A stretch of 64,000 bases of DNA from Rhodospirillaceae bacterium (GTDB lineage Bacteria; Pseudomonadota; Alphaproteobacteria; UBA6615), in NCBI GenBank assembly GCA_018667335.1, contig JABIVD010000044.1:165763-229762 (forward strand), in the 5' to 3' direction. Made by a program: the position numbers and the translations under genes. How positions within the stretch are numbered: the stretch's first letter is position 1; each line of letters starts with the position of its first letter. Of this stretch, positions 53,858-61,171 are shown piece by piece. The notes under the pieces are model-generated. The model did not search any database. It had not been told where the DNA came from and was given only the letters and a program-made list of their open reading frames with translations.

Positions 53858-54379
53858 CTAATCAATAATGTCCGAGAAGGGGATGTGATAGTAGAAGGTC
53901 GCGATCTCGGTGCCCGGGTTGTTATCCCCCAAGCTCGCATTCGAGATATGACTCACCGCCAGCGATACCCGCGAGCGGTCGTCGAACCGGTACCCCATTT
54001 CCAACTGGGAGCGAAATTCAATCATGTGGCCGAGGTCTTTGCCGCTGCCGTCCGCATATGCGCCAGCCCCGAAGCTGGGGGTAAAGACCCAGCGTCGCCC
54101 AAAATAGAGATCGACGAGAACGCCTCCGACCGCGTAGGCCGCCTGATCGGTCGTCGCCTCGATACCGACCCAGGGTTTCGCTATGCCAAACAGCTTGTAG
54201 CCCGACCGATACTCGGCGCGAAAATCAAACGCATCCCGATCGTCGTTAAAGTCGTACCAACCGCCACCGATCACCAGAAAATCAGGATCGTCGGCAAATG
54301 CCGCAGGGGAATAAAACGACACGGCCAGAACCGCTGCCGCCAGCATGGTTGATAGTTTTCGCAATTGATTCCCCTCCAT
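53858..54379 (-). CDS. pagL: Lipid A 3-O-deacylase PagL
   Basis: A 173-residue outer-membrane eight-stranded barrel with a signal peptide (to about residue 29, SPAAFA). The active-site segment SHISNASLGDNNPGTE has His144, Ser146 and Glu158; the His-x-Ser pair and the 14-residue spacing from His to Glu match the known PagL triad (His126, Ser128, Glu140 in Pseudomonas aeruginosa). It removes the 3-O acyl chain of lipid A, altering the outer membrane. It is likely monocistronic. Confidence 0.9.
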   Translation of the reverse strand: MEGNQLRKLSTMLAAAVLAVSFYSPAAFADDPDFLVIGGGWYDFNDDRDAFDFRAEYRSGYKLFGIAKPWVGIEATTDQAAYAVGGVLVDLYFGRRWVFTPSFGAGAYADGSGKDLGHMIEFRSQLEMGYRFDDRSRVSLAVSHISNASLGDNNPGTEIATFYYHIPFSDIID

Positions 54380-54454
54380 CGAACGCGGGTTCGGCCCCAC
54401 GTCCATACCATCATACGAAATCTTGGGCCCGACGAAAACTCCCGATCCACAAGC

Positions 54455-55402
54455 TTATGTGTATTCCTTGAGCCCTTCGACCGCACGCAGCAGCGCTGCC
54501 CGGGTCCCCGGCTCGAGTGCCGAGTGCCCGGCGTCCGGCACAATTATGTATTCCACCTCAGGCCACACACGCGCCATTCGATCCGCCGTCTCGATCGGAC
54601 ACACCATATCGTAACGGCCCTGAACGATCGTGGCCGGTAGATGGCGGATGCGTTCGACGCCTTCGAATAATTGTCCTGGTGCCAGAAACGCACCATGCGC
54701 CAGATAATGGGCCTCGATCCGCGCGAGCGCGAGCATCCCCTGGGCGTCAGACATCGCGGCGACGGCGTCAGGATTTGGCCGGAGGGTCGAACAGCGAGCT
54801 TCGTAGGTCGCCCAGGCGCGCGCCGCCGGAAGATGCACACCCGGATCGGGGTCATTCAATCGCGACACATATGCCGACAGCAAATCGTCGCGTTCCGAAT
54901 CCGGAATGCTCTTGGAGAAATCGTGCTGTGCTTCAGGGAATATTCGCCCCATGCCGTCAAGGAACCAATCGACCTCTCGCGACGAACAGGTAAATACCCC
55001 GCGCAAGACCATCCCCAGGCAACGTTGTGGAAAGGCCTGCCCATAGGCGAGCGCCAGCGTCGAGCCCCATGAGCCACCAAACAGATGCCACTGCTCGATA
55101 TCCCTATGGACGCGCAACGCCTCAAGGTCGGACAACAGGTGGTCGGTTGTGTTGTCGTCTATGCTGGCATGGGGAATCGAACGGCCCGCGCCGCGCTGAT
55201 CAAAAAGGATGATCCTGAAATACTCCGGATCGTAGAACCGACGATGCACCGCCATCGTTCCTGCCCCCGGCCCGCCATGCAGAAACACAATCGGCACCCC
55301 GTCCGGGTTTCCGCACTCTTCCCAATACATGACATGGGTTCCGTCCAGGTCGAGCATGCCGCTTTCACGGGCTTCGATTACTGGGAACAAATCCGTCCGC
55401 AA
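54455..55402 (-). CDS. pip: Proline iminopeptidase
   Basis: A 315-residue alpha/beta-hydrolase of the S33 family that releases N-terminal proline. The oxyanion region FLHGGPGAG, FDQRGAGRS, the nucleophile elbow GGSWGS (Ser111), the Asp in GRYDMVCP and the His in PDAGHSALEPG are all present. Length is normal and it is cytoplasmic. It is divergent from the nuclease/protease pair. Confidence 0.93.
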   Translation of the reverse strand: MRTDLFPVIEARESGMLDLDGTHVMYWEECGNPDGVPIVFLHGGPGAGTMAVHRRFYDPEYFRIILFDQRGAGRSIPHASIDDNTTDHLLSDLEALRVHRDIEQWHLFGGSWGSTLALAYGQAFPQRCLGMVLRGVFTCSSREVDWFLDGMGRIFPEAQHDFSKSIPDSERDDLLSAYVSRLNDPDPGVHLPAARAWATYEARCSTLRPNPDAVAAMSDAQGMLALARIEAHYLAHGAFLAPGQLFEGVERIRHLPATIVQGRYDMVCPIETADRMARVWPEVEYIIVPDAGHSALEPGTRAALLRAVEGLKEYT

Positions 55403-55531
55403 AAAATACTCTCCTGTCTCGAGAATGCGGCATGTGGGCGCGCGCCGGTCGAGATGTCAACCAGATCACCGGTCATCGTACCGCCGCAATGCCATGACAC
55501 CCTGTCCCCAATCAAACGCTATAGTTCGCTC

Positions 55532-56332
55532 ATGACAAGCATCCGTATTCTTCTTGTTTTCGTGTTGGCCCTTTCCGGCGCCATCGCCGGTTCGAATACC
55601 GCCGACGCGCAGATGCCCGATACACTGCAAAACGGTGGCACGGCACGGGTGGTGTCGGTGGTCGACGGCGATACCGTCATTCTTGATGACGGGCGCCAGG
55701 TTCGCCTGGTGGGCATTCAAGCACCAAAACTACCGCTCGGCCGTCCCGGTTTTGCGAAGTGGCCGCTCGCCGACGAAGCCAAATTGGCCCTCGAGAACCT
55801 GGTGCTCGACCACCGCGTATCCCTCGGATATGGCGGACAGAAAACCGACCGACACAACCGGGCACTTGCACACCTGTTCACTGAGGACGGGACCTGGGTC
55901 CAGGGCGCACTTCTCGCCGACGGGTTTGCACGGGTCTACAGCTTCCCCGATAACCGGGCACTGGTGCGCGATATGCTGGTGCGAGAGCGTATGTCGCGCG
56001 AGACGGACCAAGGAATCTGGTCTCATCCCTATTACGGCGTGCTCGACCCCGACGCCAGCGCCCGACATCTCGAACAGTATGCACTGGTCGAAGGACGGGT
56101 GATGGACGTCGCGGTTGTCCGGGGCAGGACGTTTCTCAACTACGGACCCGACTGGCAGAGCGATTTCACGATCTCGATTGCCGCGCGCGACTGGCGACGT
56201 TTCGAAGGGGCCGGCATTTCACCCGATGACTATCTTGGGCGTCGAATCCGTGTACGGGGTTGGTTAAAATCGCGAAACGGTCCGATGATCGACGTCACCC
56301 ATCCGGAGCAAATAGAGGTTCTGTCAAAATGA
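55532..56332 (+). CDS. Exported thermonuclease-fold (SNase-like) protein with altered active site
   Basis: A 266-residue secreted protein with a signal peptide (to about residue 26) and a staphylococcal-nuclease-like OB fold (VVDGDTVILDDG, RLVGIQAPKLP, DRHNRALAHLF). In active SNase the RL..xDxPE segment supplies Arg35, Asp40 and Glu43. Here the same stretch reads RLVGIQAPK, so the Asp is Gln and the Glu is Lys, while the two Arg residues are kept. Calcium-dependent nuclease activity is therefore unlikely. The last 100 residues form a second small domain. It overlaps the M48 protease gene by four bases, implying a joint envelope function. Confidence 0.85.
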   Translation: MTSIRILLVFVLALSGAIAGSNTADAQMPDTLQNGGTARVVSVVDGDTVILDDGRQVRLVGIQAPKLPLGRPGFAKWPLADEAKLALENLVLDHRVSLGYGGQKTDRHNRALAHLFTEDGTWVQGALLADGFARVYSFPDNRALVRDMLVRERMSRETDQGIWSHPYYGVLDPDASARHLEQYALVEGRVMDVAVVRGRTFLNYGPDWQSDFTISIAARDWRRFEGAGISPDDYLGRRIRVRGWLKSRNGPMIDVTHPEQIEVLSK

Positions 56333-57816
56333 CGAAGCACGCCCGCCGCAATACATGCGTGACACGAACAATCCTCGCAGCAGCGACGCTGTTTCTGGCT
56401 GCCTGCTCAGTCAACCCGGCAACAGGCGAGCGCAATTTCACGGCCTTCATGTCACCGGAAGATGAGCTGCAGATCGGGCGCGATCAACACCCCAAGATCA
56501 TCCAGCAGTTCGGCGGCGTCTATGGCGACCCCAAGATCACCGCCTATGTAGACCGCGTCGGACAGAATCTCGCCCAGGTCTCCGAACTCCCCGAACTTGA
56601 TTTCACGTTCACGGTACTCAACGACGACATCGTGAATGCATTCGCCCTGCCCGGCGGCTTCGTCTACATCTCCCGAGGCCTGCTCGGGTTGGCCAATACC
56701 GAAGCGGAACTGGCGGGTGTCCTCGGCCATGAGATAGGTCATGTCACCGGGCGCCACTCCGCGCAACGCCACAGCCAGTCGGTCCTCGCAGGGATCGGCA
56801 CGGCGGGCGTAAGCATCCTGAGCTCGGTGTTCCTCGGCACGTCGGCGGTGGGCGACGCGGTCGGCCAAGGCGCCGGGGTGTATCTGCAAGGTTTCTCACG
56901 CGAGCATGAGTTCGAAGCGGATACACTCGGTGTCCGCTATCTCTCGCGAACCGGTTACGAAACCGGGGCCATGGCATCCTTCCTGTCGTCGCTTGAGGCG
57001 TTCAGTGCTCTTGAAGCCAAAGTCAGCGGCCTGCCGGACCCAGCCTCGCGTTACAACATCATGTCCACGCATCCGCGAACCGGTGACCGGGTGAACGCTG
57101 CGGCCCGGGCCGCCAACGTCAAGCCTGTTGCCAACCCCAAAACCGGCAGCCGGGAGTATCTGGCCGCGATCGATGGAGTCATTTTCGGAGACTCCGAGGA
57201 CGAAGGTTTTGTGCGCGGCCGACGTTTCATCCATGAACCCGCGAATTTCATGTTCGAGGTGCCGCAGGGTTTCGCCCTGTTCAATGGCGCCCAGCAGGTC
57301 GCCGCACGTGGCCCGGACGAATCCCTGATTTTGTTCAGCGGCGGCAAGATTTCCCATCGCGGCAGCATGGAATCCTATCTCACTCGCGTCTGGGCCAAGA
57401 ACACATCTTTGGCCGACGTGGAAACCATCGACATCAACGGCATGAAGGCGGCGACGGGAAGCACGCGAATTCGAAACCGAACCGGCAGTTTCGATGCGCG
57501 CCTGGTCGCGATCCGTCACGACCCGGACAATATCTACAGGTTCATGTTCCTCACCCGCCCCGCGCAAACGGCGGCGCTTAGCGATGAACTGCGGCGCACC
57601 ACATTCAGCTTCCGACAGCTGACGTCGGCCGACAGGGCGCGCTACAGCGCGTGGCGGATCGAAATGCGCGTTGTACGGCGCAACGACACCGTCGCGCGGC
57701 TGTCACGCAACATGCCCATGCAGGGCCCCAAGGACGAATGGTTCCGCGTGCTCAACGGCATGAACCCCGGCCAGGAACCGGTTCCGGGTCAGGTCGTAAA
57801 AGTCGTTGTTGAATAA
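56329..57816 (+). CDS. M48 family periplasmic metalloprotease (BepA-like lipoprotein)
   Basis: A 495-residue Zn-protease, probably a lipoprotein (lipobox LAAC, Cys26). The HEIGH motif at residues 134-138 binds zinc, with the third ligand in the EFEADTLGVRYLS segment. About 250 residues follow that lack the TPR array of BepA and end in a LysM-like stretch (VLNGMNPGQEPVPGQVVKVVV). It probably clears or matures outer-membrane proteins. It is translationally coupled to the nuclease-fold protein just upstream (ATGA overlap). Confidence 0.9.
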   Translation: MTKHARRNTCVTRTILAAATLFLAACSVNPATGERNFTAFMSPEDELQIGRDQHPKIIQQFGGVYGDPKITAYVDRVGQNLAQVSELPELDFTFTVLNDDIVNAFALPGGFVYISRGLLGLANTEAELAGVLGHEIGHVTGRHSAQRHSQSVLAGIGTAGVSILSSVFLGTSAVGDAVGQGAGVYLQGFSREHEFEADTLGVRYLSRTGYETGAMASFLSSLEAFSALEAKVSGLPDPASRYNIMSTHPRTGDRVNAAARAANVKPVANPKTGSREYLAAIDGVIFGDSEDEGFVRGRRFIHEPANFMFEVPQGFALFNGAQQVAARGPDESLILFSGGKISHRGSMESYLTRVWAKNTSLADVETIDINGMKAATGSTRIRNRTGSFDARLVAIRHDPDNIYRFMFLTRPAQTAALSDELRRTTFSFRQLTSADRARYSAWRIEMRVVRRNDTVARLSRNMPMQGPKDEWFRVLNGMNPGQEPVPGQVVKVVVE

Positions 57817-57850
57817 CGGGTCCGAGAGCAGAGGGACGGGAAACAAACGA

Positions 57851-58675
57851 TCAGACTTCGAGAGTCTCGATCAGCTCGCCTCCAGCGGCGAAACAACCGG
57901 CGGCCAGAAATCCGCCACGGCCTGCGCCGCCATCGAGCGACACCATGAACGGCGTTTCACGTACGCCGCGATTCTGACGGTCATACCCGCACACAAGGCG
58001 GGCGAACGAACCATAGGGTTCCTTGAAATCATCCAGATCGCCGGGCGGCCACCAGAAACTGTCCTTCTGGGTTTCGAGCGGTCGTGCTGGATCTATTCCC
58101 GCATTGACGAACAGCATCCGGGATTGCTCATCCTCGCTAATGTTCACCGCCGCACGGCGCAGGGCCGACATGATCTGTGTATGACCAGCCGATGCATTGA
58201 CGCGATCACGAAGGTCTGAGGTCCAACGCGCGCACGATGCCGCACCTGCGCGCGCGGCAACCCGTCCTTCATCCACACTACCGCCATAGGCCGCAATGGT
58301 TGCCCCAACACCCTGATCGAGCATCCAGGCCAGCACGTCCGCCGGATTCAACGCGAGCTGCAGCTGCAAGAGCTTATGCCACATCTCTTCCTGCGCACCG
58401 CGCAACACGGTCACGTCGGCCGCGAACATCCCGTGTGCAGCGATAACGGCGCTCCGGAAATATAGTATTTCATCCACGGTTTCGACGACGGCCTCACCAT
58501 GCCCGAGGAAATTTCCGAGATAGACAAGTCGGTCACCAGGCTCAAAACGATCTGCAATCATTCGATGCAGACGCCGCAACCGGTCGGCCTCGCCATGGGC
58601 TGCGCCAACCGCCCAAACCCTGCGACCGCCGCGCAGAATGGCGATCTTGCTCTGGTTGACGACGATGGGCGACAT
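57851..58675 (-). CDS. Degenerate calcineurin-like phosphoesterase (probable pseudoenzyme)
   Basis: A 274-residue protein with the outline of a serine/threonine-phosphatase-type metallophosphoesterase in which metal-ligand motifs are altered. GDxHG appears as GAAHGE, GDxVDRG as LGNFLGHG and GNHE as GAQE. The order and spacing of these blocks match the family, so the fold is likely kept but catalysis lost. The start MSPIVVNQ is preferred to one seven codons upstream. It ends 34 bp from the convergent M48 gene. A regulatory or binding role is inference. Confidence 0.7.
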   Translation of the reverse strand: MSPIVVNQSKIAILRGGRRVWAVGAAHGEADRLRRLHRMIADRFEPGDRLVYLGNFLGHGEAVVETVDEILYFRSAVIAAHGMFAADVTVLRGAQEEMWHKLLQLQLALNPADVLAWMLDQGVGATIAAYGGSVDEGRVAARAGAASCARWTSDLRDRVNASAGHTQIMSALRRAAVNISEDEQSRMLFVNAGIDPARPLETQKDSFWWPPGDLDDFKEPYGSFARLVCGYDRQNRGVRETPFMVSLDGGAGRGGFLAAGCFAAGGELIETLEV

Positions 58676-58751
58676 TCGGGACTCCTCGGCGGGCACGATG
58701 AATCAGCGGTTCGCGTCGCCGCAAGGAGAGATTGAGCGCCCCTCGGAAACG

Positions 58752-58779
58752 AAAAAGCCGGGCTTGTACGAGCCCGGCT
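58752..58779 (-). terminator. Rho-independent terminator of carD
   Basis: On the minus strand AGCCGGGCT and AGCCCGGCT (58779-58756) form a 9-bp stem around a six-base loop, followed by TTTTTC. It lies 35 bp after the carD stop. Confidence 0.9.
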
Positions 58780-58813
58780 CTTCAATCGAACAATACGTTC
58801 CTGTGTCGGTCCG

Positions 58814-59599
58814 CTAGGTCGCGAGGATACCCTCCAGCTTCTCAACAGCGGCTTCATGCTCGGAGCTCTCGACCGCCGCCAGTTCGCGTGCAAATCGATC
58901 CAGTGCTGCCTGATACATCTGTCGCTCGGAATATGATTGATCGGGTTGATCTTCCTTGCGATGCAGATCTCGCACAACCTCGGCAATGAATATCGGATCG
59001 CCGGAATTGATCTTGGCCTCATATTCCTGGGCGCGGCGGCTCCACATGGTGCGCTTGATGCGGACGCGGCCCTTTAGCGTTTTCAAGGCGGTGTCCATGA
59101 TCTTGCGGCTCGAAAGCTTGCGCAAGCCCGAATCCTTCACCTTGTTGATCGGAACCTTGAGGGTCATCCGCTCGCGCTCAAAGCTAATGATGTAGAGCTT
59201 GAGCTTCTGATCCGCAATTTCATGGGTCTCGATCGAAGTCACCTGGCCGACCCCATGGGTCGGGTAGACCACAAAATCGCCAGCCGCGAATTCGAGCTTT
59301 TCCTTCTTCGCCGGCGTACGTTTTACCGGCGCCGCCGCTTTCGCGGTCGTGGCAGCCGTTTTGCCAGCAGCCGCCTTTGGCGCGGGCGCCTTCTTTGCAG
59401 CGGGCTTTGCCGCGGCGGCCTTTGCCACCGGAGCGGCCTTCTTCACCGCCGGCTTCTTGGCGGCCGGTTTTACCTTCGGGGCAGCCTTTTTTGAGGCCGC
59501 CGATTGTGCGGCGGGCTTCTTCGCAGCCTTTTTCGGTGCGGTTTTGGCCTTCGCTGCCGGTTTCTTTGTCGCCTTGGTGGGCTTCGTCGCTTTCGCCAT
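58814..59599 (-). CDS. carD: CarD-family RNA polymerase-binding regulator with Lys/Ala-rich N-terminal tail
   Basis: A 261-residue protein. Residues 1-100 are a low-complexity tail of Lys, Ala and Pro repeats (KKPAAK, KKAAP) like histone H1 or bacterial H1-like proteins. Residues about 105-261 are CarD/CdnL: a Tudor-like RNAP-interacting domain (FAAGDFVVYPTHGVGQVTSIE) and a helical DNA-binding domain (LKGRVRIKRTMWSRRAQEYEAKI...). CarD stabilises open complexes at promoters. The usual family length is about 165-170 residues, so the tail is an addition that should bind DNA non-specifically. The gene follows fdxA, as in many Alphaproteobacteria. Confidence 0.93.
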   Translation of the reverse strand: MAKATKPTKATKKPAAKAKTAPKKAAKKPAAQSAASKKAAPKVKPAAKKPAVKKAAPVAKAAAAKPAAKKAPAPKAAAGKTAATTAKAAAPVKRTPAKKEKLEFAAGDFVVYPTHGVGQVTSIETHEIADQKLKLYIISFERERMTLKVPINKVKDSGLRKLSSRKIMDTALKTLKGRVRIKRTMWSRRAQEYEAKINSGDPIFIAEVVRDLHRKEDQPDQSYSERQMYQAALDRFARELAAVESSEHEAAVEKLEGILAT

Positions 59600-59701
59600 G
59601 TTCAGTTCCGTTACTTGCCTGCCGAAATGGGGCACAACCCCATGCAGACCGCGAAATCAGCGCGATTCGAAGGGGTTAGCCTTATTCCAGCGTAGAATCA
59701 A

Positions 59702-59729
59702 AGAACAAGGGACGGCGACGGCCGTCCCT
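59702..59729 (-). terminator. Probable terminator of fdxA
   Basis: An 8-bp stem (AGGGACGG 59708-59715 with CCGTCCCT 59722-59729) is followed on the minus strand by TTGTTCTT. It lies between the fdxA stop and the carD start, separating the two transcripts. Confidence 0.6.
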
Positions 59730-59798
59730 CGAATAACGTCTATTATAACAGAAAATGTGCGCTTTTGGTAGGCAGCCGCACCATTTAGGCGGGGATGC

Positions 59799-60140
59799 TC
59801 AGTCGCCACTTCCCGGATTGGCGGTGAAGTACTTGTCGAACTTGCCCTCTTCGGACTTGAAATTGTCCGCGTCCGGCGCCTCGTCCTTCTTCGCGGTGAT
59901 ATTCGGCCACTTGCCTTCCGAATATTCGCGATTCAACTCCAGCCATTTCTCGGCTTCGGGTTCAACATCGGGAATGATCGCCTCGGCAGGGCACTCCGGC
60001 TCGCAAACGCCGCAATCGATGCACTCATCGGGGTGAATCACCAGCATGTTCTCGCCCTCGTAGAAACAATCGACGGGGCAAACTTCCACACAGTCCGTGT
60101 ATTTGCATTTGATGCAGGCTTCGGTGACGACGTACGGCAT
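59799..60140 (-). CDS. fdxA: 7Fe ferredoxin FdxA
   Basis: A 113-residue low-potential ferredoxin with the 3Fe-4S/4Fe-4S Cys pattern: Cys9, Cys17, Cys21 and Cys40, Cys43, Cys46, Cys50 in [12 protein letters not shown], plus extra Cys12 and Cys25. A long acidic C-terminal tail (residues 60-113) is typical of alphaproteobacterial FdxA. It is a cytoplasmic electron carrier. Confidence 0.95.
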   Translation of the reverse strand: MPYVVTEACIKCKYTDCVEVCPVDCFYEGENMLVIHPDECIDCGVCEPECPAEAIIPDVEPEAEKWLELNREYSEGKWPNITAKKDEAPDADNFKSEEGKFDKYFTANPGSGD

Positions 60141-60176
60141 CTTTAGAATTCCTTTCGGCCAATCTTGAGGGAGGAC

Positions 60177-60641
60177 TTACGAAGCTGTGCGCCTTCGGTC
60201 AAGCACCCGTTTGCGAGCGTCCCCACTCTCCTTGTCGCTAACGTAGATGAGGCCCGCAACGCGCCGCAACAAATTTGCCTCATGGTCGTGAATTTCGCCG
60301 TCCGCATAAACGACCTCCCACAGCATTTCGATCATCCGAACACGCTCGTCATGTTCGAATGCGTCCTTCACCTGGCGCGCAAATCCATACACCTCGACGA
60401 GGTCTTCGGTCGCCGCATCCGCCGCCGCCAGAAGCGCTTCGGTGTCCGGCGCATCCAGGTCGAAACGGTCGCGCAACAGCTGTCCGATCAGCGCCCGTTC
60501 GTCGGCATCATAATCATCGTCCATCCGCGCGGCTTCCACCAGCAGCGCCGCTGCCGCAAGTTGCAATTCGTCCGGGCCGTGCGCACGCGTCGACGTGCCA
60601 CCCGCATCGGGTGAGAACATGGATTTCAATCGATCAAGCAT
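60177..60641 (-). CDS. TerB-like tellurite-resistance family protein
   Basis: A 154-residue all-helical protein of the TerB/DjlA superfamily, with the repeated acidic metal-binding pattern ARMDDDYDADERALI (about 40-55) and VVYADGEIHDHEANLL (about 110-126). The ATG at 60641 follows GGAG. Single TerB genes of this kind are common near housekeeping genes and are not evidence for tellurite resistance. The function is unknown. Confidence 0.85.
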   Translation of the reverse strand: MLDRLKSMFSPDAGGTSTRAHGPDELQLAAAALLVEAARMDDDYDADERALIGQLLRDRFDLDAPDTEALLAAADAATEDLVEVYGFARQVKDAFEHDERVRMIEMLWEVVYADGEIHDHEANLLRRVAGLIYVSDKESGDARKRVLDRRRTAS

Positions 60642-60751
60642 AGGCACTCCTTAAACGCGCATCCTTACATGACCCGGCGGCCCGCAAACAACCAACAGCG
60701 CCGTGATCCACGCCACGTCGCCTAACCCCAAAACCAACTATGACGACTGGC

Positions 60752-61171
60752 TCAATTATCGCGCAGACGATCGAGCGCGCGACGGTCACGCTTGGTCGGA
60801 CGCCCGGCACCCGGTTCACGCAGGCCGACCTCGGCCGGGCGGGCCTGACGAGGTGGCATCGGCGGCGATATATCCTCATACAGCGTTGCCGCTTCAGGGG
60901 CGGGGCCGCGGCGGGTCGCAAGCGAGGCGATACGTATGACGCGTATCCGCGGGCCTTGCGAGAAGGTCAGAACATCGCCCGCGCGCACCGACTGGTTTGA
61001 TTTTCGAACTGGCACCTTGTTCACCCGGACCTGTCCGGCCCGGCACATGGCTGTCGCCAGGCTTCGGGTCTTGCAGAACCGTGCATACCAGAGCCACTTG
61101 TCGAGACGTAGCGTGCCTTCGTTAATTTCGGTCGTGCGACCCGGCGCGGCGCCCGTTTCGGTTTCGCTCAA
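60752..61171 (-). CDS. S4-domain RNA-binding protein (Hsp15/HslR-like)
   Basis: A 139-residue protein with an N-terminal S4 domain (LRLDKWLWYARFCKTRSLA...CRAGQVRVN) and a basic Arg/Pro-rich tail (GRPTKRDRRALDRLR). Hsp15 relatives bind 50S subunits carrying stalled nascent chains. It overlaps the helicase gene by four bases (ATGA), so both are made together, an arrangement common in Alphaproteobacteria. Confidence 0.92.
   Translation of the reverse strand: MSETETGAAPGRTTEINEGTLRLDKWLWYARFCKTRSLATAMCRAGQVRVNKVPVRKSNQSVRAGDVLTFSQGPRIRVIRIASLATRRGPAPEAATLYEDISPPMPPRQARPAEVGLREPGAGRPTKRDRRALDRLRDN

Noticed and set aside
60177..60641. Tellurite resistance operon
   Set aside because: Only a lone TerB-type protein is present; no terC, terD or terZ genes are nearby.
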